Below, one piece after another: positions 9,670 through 19,988 of a stretch of DNA of 51,823 nucleotides. The position numbers were made by a program, and so were the translations under genes. Location: contig MU129217.1 in the NCBI GenBank assembly GCA_014904985.1, positions 1-51,823 on the forward strand, given 5' to 3'. Origin of the DNA: Hydnum rufescens UP504 (lineage: Eukaryota; Basidiomycota; Agaricomycetes; Cantharellales; Hydnaceae). How positions within the stretch are numbered: the stretch's first letter is position 1; each line of letters begins with the position of its first letter. A model generated the notes under the pieces. The model ran no database searches and had not been told where the DNA came from. It saw only the letters and a list, made by a program, of their open reading frames with translations.

Positions 9670-10261
9670 CTACTTCTTTGGCCACTTAGCCCTACTTGTT
9701 ACTATTGCTGTGCTGCTGTGGTTGTGTATGTGTGCCTCTTGTATTTCCCTCCACCTTGGTGCCAAAATGGGATCTGTTTCCTCAAAGTAAGCTTCCATTG
9801 AGGTGTCCACCCTAACTCATGCTGCTGCCTCATTTATATGCTGGGGAATGGTGGGCTGGAGGTTGCTCCAGTAGGGGTAAAAGGCATCTGAGCTCCACCA
9901 GCCCAGTTTCTGGGTGGTCTGGGTGTCAGTTCCACACTCCAGCAAGAATGTCATGCTTCCAATGCAGAAGCTATGGCCAGATGGTGCTTCCTGTCAAGAG
10001 ACTGGATAAAAGGTCTCAGTCTTGTATGAGAGGACTGAGTATTATTGTAGATATACCTAGATAAAAGGTCTGTGTACAATGTGTAAGAAAAGGGGATGAG
10101 GAATGGTAGTTCTACTCAGCTTACCTCAGTCTTGTATTAGAGGACTGAGGAAAGCTTTTGGCACAATCTGATGTTCTATACAGGCAGGTAAACAATGGGT
10201 ATAAGAGGAAGCATTCCATAAAAGGAAATACATCCATAAGTAGCATATGGCTAGCCTTGAT
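9670..10261. other. Intergenic, probable 3' remnant of copia-2
   Basis: No convincing coding region. A short inverted motif, CTCAGTCTTGTAT.AGAGGACTGAG, occurs twice (about 10014-10040 and 10132-10150). Lying just past the pol end of copia-2 on the minus strand, it may be part of that element's 3' LTR, but I cannot define LTR ends. Confidence 0.35.
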
Positions 10262-11850
10262 CTTCAACATGCCCACTCAAGGGTGTCCAGATGCTGTTCA
10301 ATCCCATCATTCCAGTTAGTGTTGCTGTGACTCAACTTAACTTGACTCAACTCAACTTTGGAGCAATTTCTGGCAACTTGACTTGTGACTTGAGTCAGCT
10401 TGAGCCACACATTGTTGAATTCATTTAATATGGAGTTGTAGGAACAACTCAACTCAACTTGACTTTGAAACAACTTCCAGTGACTCAACTTGCAACTTGG
10501 GTCAGCACAAGTCCCGGGTCACAGCAACACTAATTCCAGTGAGCATGCAGAATTGGTCCTTTGGAAGCAGTTTTGTAAGTATGTTGGCAAGTTGCTTATC
10601 CATGGGAATGTACTCAAGTGAGATTGTCTGGTCTTTGAGTTTCTTGTGAATGAAGTGATGCCCAACTTCTAGGTGCTTTGTCTGCTCTGAAAATCTCTCA
10701 TTATGTGCAAGTGCTATTGCAGACTGGTTGTCCACATAGATAACAGTAGGGTCTTGTAGCAGAAAGTCAAGATCACTCAGAAAATGCTGGTACCAAAGTG
10801 CATCTTGGGTTCCATGTGTCACTGCCACATATTCTCCTTTGGTACTAGAGAGTATGACACTGCTCTGTTTCCATGAGCTCCAACCCACAGGTGCACCATG
10901 GAGAATCCAAACAATGCCAGTAATTGATCACCTGTCCACAGGATCACTGGCCCAGTTGGAGTCTGTGAAACCATGCAAGATACTTGAGTCTTTATCATTG
11001 AAGGTAAGGCTTGCATCCTTTGTTTTGACCAGGTAATGGTAGACTTGCTTTAGAGCACTAAGATGTTCAGTGCCAGGTGCACTTGCATGTTGGCTAAGAT
11101 ATCCAATGGAAAATGCAAGATTGGGACAAGTTCCAGTCATTGAATACATGACAGAGCCAAGCATTGATTGATAAAGCTGGGTATCAATCTTCAGGCTATC
11201 CAGCTTCTCAAGTTTAAGCTTTGTGGCCATAGGGGTAGCTGTGGGCCAGGCCTCAAGCATATTGAATCACTTGAGAATATCATGAATATAGAGATCCTGC
11301 AAAATAGTGATAGTGTGCTGAGGATGGTCATGTACTATTTTAATTCTGGTATACCAGTGAAGATTGCCCATGTAGTGCATATTGAAAGTGCTGAGGAGTT
11401 GGTCTTTCTGGTGAGTGAGTGAAGATTTAAATGTTGCAAGTAGGACATCATCAACATGAGCACCAAGGATGGCTACACCATGCTTATCTTGTTGAGTAAA
11501 GACAGTGTAATTGGCATTGGTCCTAATCCAGCCAATTTTGGAGAATACAGATTTCATCTCCAGGTACCATTTGTGTGCTGCTTGCTTAAGCACATAAAGG
11601 CTTTGGTGGAGTACCCAAACCATTTTAGGTTTAGGAGGAGTAAAGCCAAGGTGTGGCTCCATGTAAATGAGTTCCTTTAGGATAGGATTGAGGGATGCTG
11701 ACTTAACATCAAAATGTATGAGTTTGAGATCAAATTTTTCAGCAAGTGCTAGGATAATCAGGAAGGATTGTTTTCAGATTGTGGGAGCATAAGTCTTGAA
11801 GAAGTCAACTCTGGGGACCTTCATATAGCCTTTCACAACAACCTAGGCTA
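10262..11850 (-). pseudogene. pol: Truncated second copia pol (copia-2): RT and RNase H
   Basis: On the minus strand the pol begins abruptly near 11845 with YMKVPRVDFFKTYAPT, a conserved reverse transcriptase block. It continues through LIHFDVKSA, HQSLYVLKQAAHKWYLEM and the catalytic ILGAHVDDVLLAT near 11450-11480. The connection domain and RNase H follow (GFTDSNWASDP, SSTKGEYVA, YVDNQSAIALAHN, TKHLEVGHHFIHKKL). Gag, protease and integrase are absent. Stops lie near 11265 and 10925. A hAT MITE (10317-10532) interrupts the last codons after CMLTG. Its sequence differs from copia-1, so it is a separate family. Confidence 0.88.
10317..10532. mobile_element. Non-autonomous hAT-type MITE, copy 2
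   Basis: A 216-bp element with perfect 15-bp terminal inverted repeats (TAGTGTTGCTGTGAC) and a perfect 8-bp target duplication ATTCCAGT (10309-10316 and 10533-10540). The 8-bp duplication and TAGTGTTGC ends are diagnostic of the hAT superfamily. The interior is rich in ACTCAACTTGACT words. It is younger than copy 1, whose duplication has mutated. Confidence 0.93.
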
Positions 11851-12149
11851 TTGCATGGGGTTTCAAAACCTGCAGGTTTTGGGCCCATGGGGTCAACCCC
11901 TGTGGGGTGGGAGTGCTAATGTGGACCCCTGGCCAAAACCCACCCAGAACCTGCCATCCCCAGGAATATGCAGGTGGGTTTGAATATCCCCAAGGAGTCC
12001 TAGATGTAGTATTGATGTATCAGTGTCTAGGAGCACTAGAATTACATTATTAGATATTAGATATTCCCTCAGAAATAGCAATTATAATATTATCTAATTA
12101 CAACTATCAGAATGTCTGTATTTCATGTTGGGGCCTCTGGCCATGTTCT
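11851..12149. other. Intergenic segment without recognised genes
   Basis: The segment has two short inverted stretches, AAAACCTGCAGGTTTT (11867-11882) and ATTAGATATTAGATATT (about 12051), but no coding region or known element that I recognise. It separates the truncated copia-2 from the lone array unit. Confidence 0.4.
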
Positions 12150-12372
12150 TGTTGGATTGGGTTTCATCAGGGGCAGGGGTGACCTAGAATAATGAAGGAA
12201 TCATTAGTACTGGGCCCTTAGACAGCCTAGAATAACAAATAGTATGTTACATTAGTAAAATAAAAGAGAAGTAGCACCAAAAGAGCAGCTGGGGCTGCTC
12301 TTTTGGTGCCATTGTACAACTAATAATGAAAAACTTACAAGGTACCCACACCTGCCACAGCAGGTGTGGTGC
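12150..12372 (-). repeat. Lone hairpin-intron unit
   Basis: One unit of the array module on the minus strand. Hairpin B (CCACACCTGC / GCAGGTGTGG) at 12343-12370 is followed by the donor GTAAGT and an intron-like segment 12227-12338 (112 nt). That segment holds hairpin A at 12274-12310 (GCACCAAAAGAGCAGC / GCTGCTCTTTTGGTGC), a TTTACTAAT branch-type motif and the acceptor TTATTCTAG. A second acceptor-like ATTCTAG with a branch-type motif, at 12182-12210, is the remnant of another unit. It lies 3' of pseudogene A' in the same orientation. Confidence 0.75.
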
Positions 12373-12394
12373 CACCTTGGGCAGCCATATGTGA

Positions 12395-12560
12395 CCCCCT
12401 TCTTAGGTATCTATTCTGGGGCATGATTTGGTACCTAAGTAGGTACCAGACACTACTGGGGCCCCAATCCATCATTCTGGTTTCAACTTGGGTCCTGATT
12501 AGGGCCCAATTAGGGCCTAATTGGGGTTCAACTGATGCACTTGTGCAGTTTTGGAACCTC
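12395..12560 (-). promoter_or_regulatory. P-module 1 (degenerate)
   Basis: The sequence is related to the conserved module found at five other places in the window. It keeps the inverted pair TTAGGTA (12403-12409) / TACCTAA (12432-12438) and the loop word TGGGGCA. The start-codon end (ATGACTGACCA) is not preserved here. It separates the 3' end of pseudogene A' from the lone array unit, the same order as gene A, P-module 4 and array 3. Confidence 0.5.
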
Positions 12561-12817
12561 ATACATGTGCTCTGCATGTTAATTCTATTGTAATATTAAC
12601 TATGGTAAAGACAAAGCAAAGATGAGGGAAACACATAGTTAGCACAGTTTTTTGAGATGCAGGATGCCCATTGAAGGACTGTAATAAAACAAGAACATGT
12701 CTGTTGAAGGACAAGAGAAGAAATCAAGGGAAGGAGATGGTAGTATTAATGCCCAAGGTGTTGACCCATCAAGGCAGGGACACTTGGACCAGAAGTTGGA
12801 AGCAGAGTAAATGGGTC

Positions 12818-14803
12818 CTAATAGCCAGGTTGCTCTCCAGAATATGTGGGTTGCCCATTCAAGTTCATACTAGAGCTGTCCCCAAACCCTTGATAACCAA
12901 TCTGTCTGGCCACCACATCAAGTTCTTCCTCTGTCCATTGATTGAGAAACCCAGAACCCAAGTTGATGTTCACATTTTCCAAGTGACCAAGCCCATTGAG
13001 TACTGGTGGCAGTGCTGCAGTTACTGATAGAGAAGAGGTAAAGCAGGGCTTTGGGAAGGGCTGATTTGGGAGCTGCTGCTGGTTGTGCAGTGAGGAGTGG
13101 CCGCAGGGAATACTTGATGAATTACTGGAATCATGAGATGCAGCCCAACTGCCAAAGCTCAGTAAGTTGTCTACTGAGTCAGCATCCTCTGATTCATCTT
13201 GTATGAGTGCAGCGGACTTCACAGCAGCCTTCTTCCTTTTTCCCACTGTGGTCTTGTTCCCTCTCCTGTCATCAAGACCTGCATCCATCCTGCTCTGTTT
13301 CACCCCCTTTCTCCCTTCCCCTCCTCCAGGCTCTCCAGCACCATGCTGGGCAGTATAATCCTGTGCTGCTGCCAGCAAGAGTATCACCTCTCCATGCCTG
13401 TCCATGATAAGTGCCACATCCTCAGCTTCTCCAACTGGCCAGTTATCCACTTTGGTGATGACTATCTTCTTCTCAGGGCTAGACTCCTCGAGTGCATAGT
13501 ACAATGTTTTATACTGATTGGTTGTGTGAAGATCTGAGAGTGATGTGCTGAAGTTTGGAAATTTGTTCTTTGGCACAAAATTCAAAATGATAAGTTTGTT
13601 TTGAACTAGGACCTTGGTGAGGTTGGTCCAAGGAAACTTTGTCATCTTCACAAAAGGCGAGAAAAGGCCTATCAATGTATCCTTGATAGCAGTCCTGGTC
13701 TTGTATGTAGTACTGAGGTCTTCATCACACTTCCTCTTCCCTTGCTCCTCATTGAATTGGTTGAGCTCAGCATACTGGGAATGGTGAGAGAGGATAAATC
13801 AATATATATTTGCAAGTTGAGTGGACATCATAAAGTTAGAGTTGTACCAAGCAGCCATTTCCTTGGATCCCAGGCAACATTTGTTCTGAGCATGCGCAGC
13901 AGGGGAGGCAGCATTGCCAGTAACCATCAAAAACATCATGTGAATATCCATGGTGGCCAGCCACTGCATATCGTGTGTCCACTTGTCCTTTTGATTGGCC
14001 ATAATCCATGCAATGTCACCATTGGATTGTGTGACCAGCTTGGTAGCTCCAACCTTCGCACTCTCATGTTCTGCTATAAGCCATGCAGCTTCCATAGCCC
14101 ATTCTGGGGATTCCTCCTCCAAAGGATTCAATGAGCTGTGCATATGCTGGCTGCACCATGTTCACCATATAATCCCAAGCAGACACTAGTAGCATCAATT
14201 AGTATTCTTAGTGTAAGAATATATACTGAATAAAGGATGTACCTGATGGATCAGTATTTGGATGGTCTTTCTTGTACAATGCCTGGAATGCATTCCATGC
14301 ATTCCTGTTCCATGATGTTTTGGAGGGTGAGACGGCCAAGGCAATGTGCCAAACTGACTCCAGACTTTGATTCCACTCCTTGGCCTTTGCATCCAGCTCT
14401 GCAAAGAATTCTTCACACTTTGCATGGGCCCACTTGATTTGGTTGATTGAGAACTGGCCACTGTGATGTATGACATCAGAAGCATCTCCACAGTTCTCCT
14501 CTTCCTCAAGATCCCAATATTTGGCACCTTGGACTGTGGTACCTTCTGTTGTAGAGTCAAAGGGGTCTGACAGGCCAGGTAAAGGACTGCTGGGAGGCTC
14601 AAGAGAATTAGAGGGTGGAGATGTGGGTGAGAATGGATCCACAGGGGATCTTGAGCCCTTGTTGATGATGAGGAAACAGGGGCTGTGGCATGGCATGAAT
14701 GCAGAACTTCTACCACCAGTCTAGCACTGAATTTATTAGTCACATGGCAAGGAGGATGTTCAGAGCCGGAATTATTGTCCTCCCAACCACCTTGGTCAGT
14801 CAT
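12818..14803 (-). pseudogene. Gene A' (paralogue of gene A), broken
   Basis: Unknown family, paralogous to gene A at 27527-30130. Matching blocks include WNAFQALYKKDHPNTDP versus WNVFQSSYPTNPDK, QPAYAQL versus RPAYDEL, ASPAAHAQN versus CSPAAHAQN, and LFSPFVKMTKFPW versus LFEPFIRWTTFPW. A 57-nt intron (14186-14242, GTACAT...ACTAAT...CTACTAG) splices DPS to VSAWDY, matching the continuous DKSVSQSDY of gene A, so the intron is real or recently gained. Breaks: a one-base shift near 14115 (GGAGGAGGAATCC) and an in-frame TGA at 13799-13801 after ANIY. The start is uncertain: MTDQGGWE at 14803 comes from P-module 2, while MPCHSPCF at 14696 is in the conserved frame. The N-terminal exon of gene A is not recognisable. 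Confidence 0.7.
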
Positions 14804-15020
14804 CTAAGCCTACCTAGTTAGGTACCACTTCTGGGGCAGATAATGGTACCTAAGTAGGTCCCATCACTATTTTGGCCAAAATGGCCATTTTTATGATTTC
14901 ACCTCCTGGCCCAGAATTGGCTGAAATGGCCAAAAATTGGCTGAAACTGGGACTTGGAGAATCTCAGACTTGCAACAGGCCATACAGGCTTATTGGGGAT
15001 AACATGTTCCATTTATAATT
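14794..15020 (-). promoter_or_regulatory. P-module 2, upstream of gene A'
   Basis: A conserved module read on the minus strand: words like TTGGCCATTT and CAGCCAATT (14865-14960), then the stem TTAGGTACCA (14844-14853 / 14818-14827, 16-nt loop with TGCCCC), GGTAGGCTTAG and ATGACTGACCA with the ATG at 14801-14803. The conserved position of the ATG suggests promoter plus 5' UTR plus start. It lies between array 1 and pseudogene A'. A CTAAT branch-type motif and CAGTGCTAG acceptor follow near 14722-14742, so an exon may have been spliced onto gene A'. Confidence 0.6.
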
Positions 15021-15129
15021 ATTTATTTATTTATTATCACTGCTACCCCCAGTCAGTGGGGTTTAATTCTGCAATTCTGTTTTATTCTTACTGAGTTGTT
15101 TATTTTTTATTTATTTATTTATTTAAAAA
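15021..15129. other. AT-rich block at the 3' end of array 1
   Basis: ATTT/TTTA short tandem repeats (15020-15040 and 15095-15128) with a GTCAGTGGGGTTT segment. The same arrangement occurs at 25380-25500 between array 3 and P-module 3, so this block belongs to the array architecture. It could be the array's transcription end. Confidence 0.55.
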
Positions 15130-17705
15130 GTCACCACACTCACTGGGGTGTGGTACCATCCATAGAAATTTAAAATAAAATAAAATAAAAACTATCTAGT
15201 GGCACCACACCCACTTAGGTGGGTGTGGTACCATCTGTAGAAACTTAAAAACAAAAAACTATGTAGTAGTACCACACCCACTTGGGTGGGTGTGGTTGGG
15301 GGTGTGGGTTGCCATTGGGGTGGGTCATCATTTTGGGGGTTTCAATTTGGATCCTAGAATCATACTGTATGTTAGTAAAAAAAAATTGAAATGATGCAAA
15401 AGGAGCAGCTTGTGCTGCTTCTTTCGCATTGTTGCACATATAGAAATTTGAAAAAAAAACCTTTGTAGTACCACACACCCACCAAAGTGGGTATGTGGTA
15501 CTGTTTTGTACTGGCTGGGCATCATTTTGGGGGTTTGTGGGCATCTGTTCTCACAGCTGTCTTTGGTAGGGTTGCAGGTCTTTGATTTGGGGGTTAGTGC
15601 AGGTTGTAGGCTCAGGTGAAAATCTAGGAATAAATAACATGTTAGTAAAGAAAAAATAAAAAAAGAAAGCCATGCAAAAGGAGCAGCATATGCTGCTCCT
15701 CTTGCACAATCCTACTTATCTTGAAATTACCACACACCTGCTTCAGCAGGTGTGTGATTCATCTGGGGTCCCTGGACCTTGCATCGTGTGTCCCCATTTC
15801 TGGGTTTTGTTTGGCAGGTCACATTTGGGACTCTCTGTTGGCAGGTGTGTTGTCATTTCCAAAGGGGGGGGGGGTTTGTTTGGTGGTGGTTCAGGCAAGA
15901 ACCTAGAACCTAGAACAATGAATTTGTTAGTTAAAAATAAAAATGGATGCAAAAAGAGCAGCAAGGCTGCTCTTTTTGTGCCCTTGGGGGTGCATTACTT
16001 ACCTTGTATAGAACCACACACCTGCCATCACAGGTGTGTGGTTTGTACCAGTTTTGGCATTGTCCTGTGTCTTCATTTGGTGCATCATTGTTCACGGGTG
16101 TGTTATCATTCAGGGGGGGGGGGGTGGGGGTCACACCATGGGTCTTCATTTGTATTTGTGGTGATACCTAGGATAAAGATTTATTAATTAAAAAATTAAA
16201 AGTGGCACAAAAAGAGCAGCTTTCACTGCTCTTTTTGCACCACAGTATCTATTGAGGGGGGCGGAACTCACCTGAACTAGTACCACACCCCCACTGAAGT
16301 GGGTGTGTGGTACTCCCTTTTCACCCTGGTCATGTACTTGGTTCTGTATGGGGGGGGGGGCTGGTTGTCACTTGGGTGGGCATTTTGTTTTGTGGGTCTC
16401 GGTTCAGATCCTAGAGTGAGAATGTCAATTAGTAAAAAAATTCAAAGTGACACAAAGGGAGCAGCTTACACTGCTCCTTTTGCATTGTTGTACATATAGA
16501 AATCAAATTAAAAAAATAAAAACCTTGTAGGACCACACCCACTGAAGTGGGTGTGGTCCTTGGTTTGTACCACAGTCATGCAGTTCATACTCAGTATGGG
16601 GCTTGGTCATCATGTTGGGGGTTTGAACTCTTGTGGGTTTCATTTGGCAGGTCCATTGCCATTCTTGTGTGTTTGCTTGGTGGGGTTGTGGGTTCAGACA
16701 ACCTAAAATAATGTATAATATGTTAGTAAAAAGGAAAAAATAAAAGCCACGCAAAAGGAGCAGCATATGCTGCTCCTTTTGCATGGTTATATGCTCACCT
16801 TAAAATTACCACACACCCACTTTGGCAGGTGTGTGGTTCATCTCTTTGTGTGGCACATTGTCATTCAGGGGTCCCCTCTGCAGGTGTGTTATTGTTGTGG
16901 GGGGCTTGCTTCATGGGTCTTTGGTCTTCATTTGTGACAATACTGTACCTAGAATAAAAAATCATTAGTTAAAAAATTAAAAGTGACACAAAAAGAGCAG
17001 CTTTCGCTGCTCTTTTTGCATTGTCAGGGGTACATTACATACCAGTATAGAACCACACACCTGCTACTGTGGATGTGTGGTTCTCTCCATGCTGCATCAT
17101 CATTTGCAGGGGTGTTTTTGTTCTGTTGAGGGGTTGTTTTGCAGCTCTTCATTTGTGACAATATCTAGAATAAAAAATCATTAGTTAAAAAGAATTAAAA
17201 GTGACCCAAAAAGAGCAGCTTTCCCTGCTCTTTTTGCATCATCAGGGGTGCATTACATGCCTTGTATAGATAGAACCACACACCTGCAGTAGCAGGTGTG
17301 TGGTTCGTCTCTTTGTTCACAGGTCTCCTTTGTGGGCAGGCTTGCTGCTTGGGTCTTCATTTATGGCAATACCTAGAATAAAATATAATTAGTTACAAAA
17401 TTAAAAGTGACACAAAAAGAGCAGCTTTCACTGCTCTTTTTGTGTGGCTGCATCTATTAGGGGGGGAGACTCACCTTAAATAGTACCACACCTGCCACAG
17501 TGGGTGTGGTTCCTGGGCTCACTCATTGGGGGCCTGTCATTTGTTGTTTTGGTTTTGATCTGGAGGAATAGAGGCTATGTTAGTATAAAAACTCATGGCA
17601 GTGCAAAAAGAGTAGCTTGCACTACTCTTTTGTGCTATTGTATTTACTGAGACAAAACTTACCTTATGACCACACACCTGCATCAGTGGGTGTGTGGTCA
17701 TGTGG
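15130..17705 (-). repeat. Array 1: ten hairpin-intron units, minus strand
   Basis: Ten copies of hairpin A lie at about 15394, 15674, 15948, 16204, 16449, 16750, 16984, 17203, 17408 and 17595, spaced 190-300 bp. They alternate with hairpin B at about 15130, 15203, 15271, 15472, 15729, 16013, 16281, 16531, 16807, 17053, 17275, 17482 and 17669. Read on the minus strand, most units follow the order hairpin B, donor (GTAAGT, GTGAGT or GTATGT), hairpin A, TAACTAAT or TTACTAAC, TTCTAG. Exon-like parts are Pro/Asn-rich but closed by stops in every joined frame I tried. Poly-G tracts and the word CCAAATGA recur. The oldest-looking units are at the low-coordinate end, where B repeats every ~70 bp without A. 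Confidence 0.85.
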
Positions 17706-17733
17706 TTGTGGTCATGTGGTCATGGTTGTGCAC

Positions 17734-17826
17734 TGTTGCTGCTGTTGTTGCTGTTGTTGCTGTTGTTGCTGTTGTTGCTGTTGTTGCTGTTGTTGCTGTT
17801 GTTGCTGTTGTTGCTGTTGCTGTTGT
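17734..17826 (+). repeat. TTGCTGTTG microsatellite
   Basis: About ten tandem copies of a 9-bp CAG/CTG-type word directly next to the last unit of array 1. In one frame it would translate as a cysteine run, which I regard as an artefact. Confidence 0.95.
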
Positions 17827-18126
17827 GTCATGGTCATGCAGTTGCTTGCTGAGTGTGGCTGTGTAGAGTTCGAAATTCAACACTGGCAATTGCTGATACT
17901 CAAGAAGCACCCAAGCACTGGCACTGCAAGCACAGTACACAATAGTACCAAGCATGTATATTATAAATAAATACTATATAATAAAAAATTGTCCAGGAAA
18001 ACCTGAAGAAGAGGATGGTAATGAGTCAGAGCTCAATAAGGCATGAGATGGCTAATTACAGAGTGGATTGGGCCACTTCTACACATCAGAATTGGCCCAA
18101 ATTTGAATATAGTAGTGTTATATATA
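17827..18126. other. Spacer between array 1 and the Tc1-like element
   Basis: No gene seen. The word GTCAGAGCTCAATAAGGCAT at 18026 resembles the centre of the 279-bp palindrome at 42771-43049 (GTCAGAGCTCAATGAGGCAT), so a fragment of that repeat family may be present. Confidence 0.45.
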
Positions 18127-19349
18127 CAGTGACCCACAAAACCATTGCAATGTTTGCCACTTTTGACTCTCTTTGTTTATACCTCCCCAACCAGCCCTTT
18201 AAAAAATTTGAAAAAAGTGGTAAAGATGTATATGCTTCTTGTCTACACATGTGCCAAATTTCATAGCAATCCATCAATATTTGACAGAGATATGCCCTTA
18301 ACAAGCCATCTATATCATTGCAATGGTTTTGTGGCACATGAAATTGTGACACAAATCATTACAGTTCAGTATTTTGTGTACCCCCCCCTTTGCCTTCCAC
18401 ACTGCTTCCACCCTCCTAGGCATACTTTCTATCAACTTTTGACACACCCCTGCTTCAATCTTCTCCCACTATGCCTCTACTTGCTCCCATAGCTCATGGA
18501 TGCCTTTGGGGGGTTCTTCATATCCTCCAAGCTTTGTTTTTATGTGATGCCAGAGGTGTTTAATTGGATTGAGTCTGGGGACTGGGCAGGCCACTTCATG
18601 ACATTGAAACCATGGTCTTTGAACCAGGCTTGGGCCATTTTTCAGGTGTGTTTGGGGTCATTGTCCTGCTGGAAAACCACATCCCCAGGTGATTTGTTGT
18701 AAAATTCAAGGGATCCTTGGAGTTTGTCCTCCAGAATTTGGCCAGTAGAGGTTGGCATCCATCTTTCCATCAATCTTGCATGCATATCCAGGCCCCTCCC
18801 ATGTCATACACCCCCACATCATCAAGGAACCACCACCAAACTTCAGAGTCCCTTCCACCAGACAATCAGAGAGGCCCTCCCCAGCCTTTTGCCACACCCA
18901 TTTTCACCCATCAGAGCCCAGGCAATTAATTTTTGGTCTCATCAGACCACACAACACACTTCCAGTCTCCACAGTCCAGTCCTTATGGCTTAGGGCAGAG
19001 TCCAGTCTCTCATGCTTGTGGTGCTGGGAGAGCAGGGGATGTTTCTTCTTCACCACAGCCTTTAAACCAGCACTCTTCAGATGGCAGCAGACTGTTTCAT
19101 TGGAGATGACTGGTTGGTGATGGATTGGAGGGAATGGGCAACTTGGGTGGCAGTGGTAGCCTTCCCAGTGTGGATAAGATGGATGGCACAGCAGACATCA
19201 GTGGGGGAAAGCTTTGAATGGATGACCACCAGAGGACTTGGAAACATGGGGGTGGTGTTGGACCAGACATGGGTGATAGTAGAAGTGTGGAGACCAGTAA
19301 TGGAGGACATTCTGTGGGCAGAGTGCTTGGAGTCAATGAGATGAAGGAC
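18127..19349 (-). pseudogene. Tc1/mariner transposase, broken, 5' end cut by gypsy-1
   Basis: The left end CAGTGACCCACAAAAC at 18127 is preceded by TA (18125-18126), a canonical Tc1 terminus. On the minus strand the transposase begins in the helix-turn-helix region (LTVLHLIDSKHSA, then LSPTDVCCAIHLI and QVAHSLQSITNQ). It passes through the DDE core: FGGGSLMMWGCMTWEG, IDGKMDA, QQDNDPKHT (second aspartate), and a degraded form of SPDLNPIEHLW. Frameshifts and stops break it in several places. The N-terminus stops exactly at the gypsy-1 LTR. The opposite terminal repeat is not present. An inner inverted copy of the end (TTGCAATGGTTTTGTGG) lies at 18318. Confidence 0.88.
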
Positions 19350-19988
19350 TGTCAGGGCCACACTGCAATGAGAGCACCAAACAAATATAAACACAGATAA
19401 TTCTGGCTAAGTCCGGAGGATCCAGGCAAGAATGAGATAACAAGGATAGGAGGGGATGGAGAGGCAGTCCAGTGGCCCAGAGGGGACTAGGCAGAAATGA
19501 GCACAGTGGTCCTCAAGCTCATGGAGTCAACTGGAAAGTACTCGGACCTGTAGTCCAGAATAACAGTGGAAATCCTGAGATTATGTAATATGAATATGGA
19601 ATACATGAAGGCTGACCTGTAGTCTGGAGTAACAGTGGAAATCCTGAGAGACCAAAGCTGGGGTCTCTGGACTTCACTCTCAGACTACTTATACATGATG
19701 ACTATACTATGGGGGAGTGATCACTAAACTGGGGTGGTTACAAGGGGGACAGGAACAGGAACAGGAACTCAGCCAGGGGCAAACCGGAAGCAATGGGAAA
19801 TGAAAGGGAAATGAAAAGGAAATGAAACCAAGATAGGGTTGGACTGGAGTCAAACCGGAATCAAGCCAGAAGCAAAGTGGACTTGGGCAAAGGAAATAAG
19901 CAGAGAACTGGACTGGAGGTGGGTGGACAAGGACTGGAGTGATCTGGAGTGGACTGGAGTTGACTGGAGTAAGGGGAAAACCCTGACA
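19350..19988 (-). repeat. 3' LTR of gypsy-1
   Basis: On the minus strand the LTR starts TGTCAGGG next to a purine tract (AAGAGGGGGGTGA) and ends CCCTGACA, giving an 8-bp inverted end pair over 639 bp. Inside is a duplicated segment, GACCTGTAGTC..GA.TAACAG, at about 19546 and 19613. Its outer end abuts the Tc1 transposase coding sequence, so gypsy-1 inserted into the Tc1 element. Confidence 0.88.

Noticed and set aside
13167..13537. Plus-strand ORFs opposite pseudogene A'
   Set aside because: They are antisense shadows of the A' C-terminal frame, which is supported by the gene A paralogue.
15130..17705. CRISPR-like array, because palindromic repeats alternate with unique spacers
   Set aside because: The organism looks like a fungus. 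Spacing (190-300 bp) is far too long and irregular, and each unit contains splice-type signals. No cas-like gene is present.
15130..17705. Rho-independent terminators, since hairpin A ends in a T-run
   Set aside because: The T-run is one arm of the stem and pairs with the A-run. The hairpins sit between donor and branch-point motifs in a eukaryotic context.
17617..17970. ORF with a long poly-cysteine run
   Set aside because: It is simply the translation of the TTGCTGTTG microsatellite and has no flanking conserved protein.
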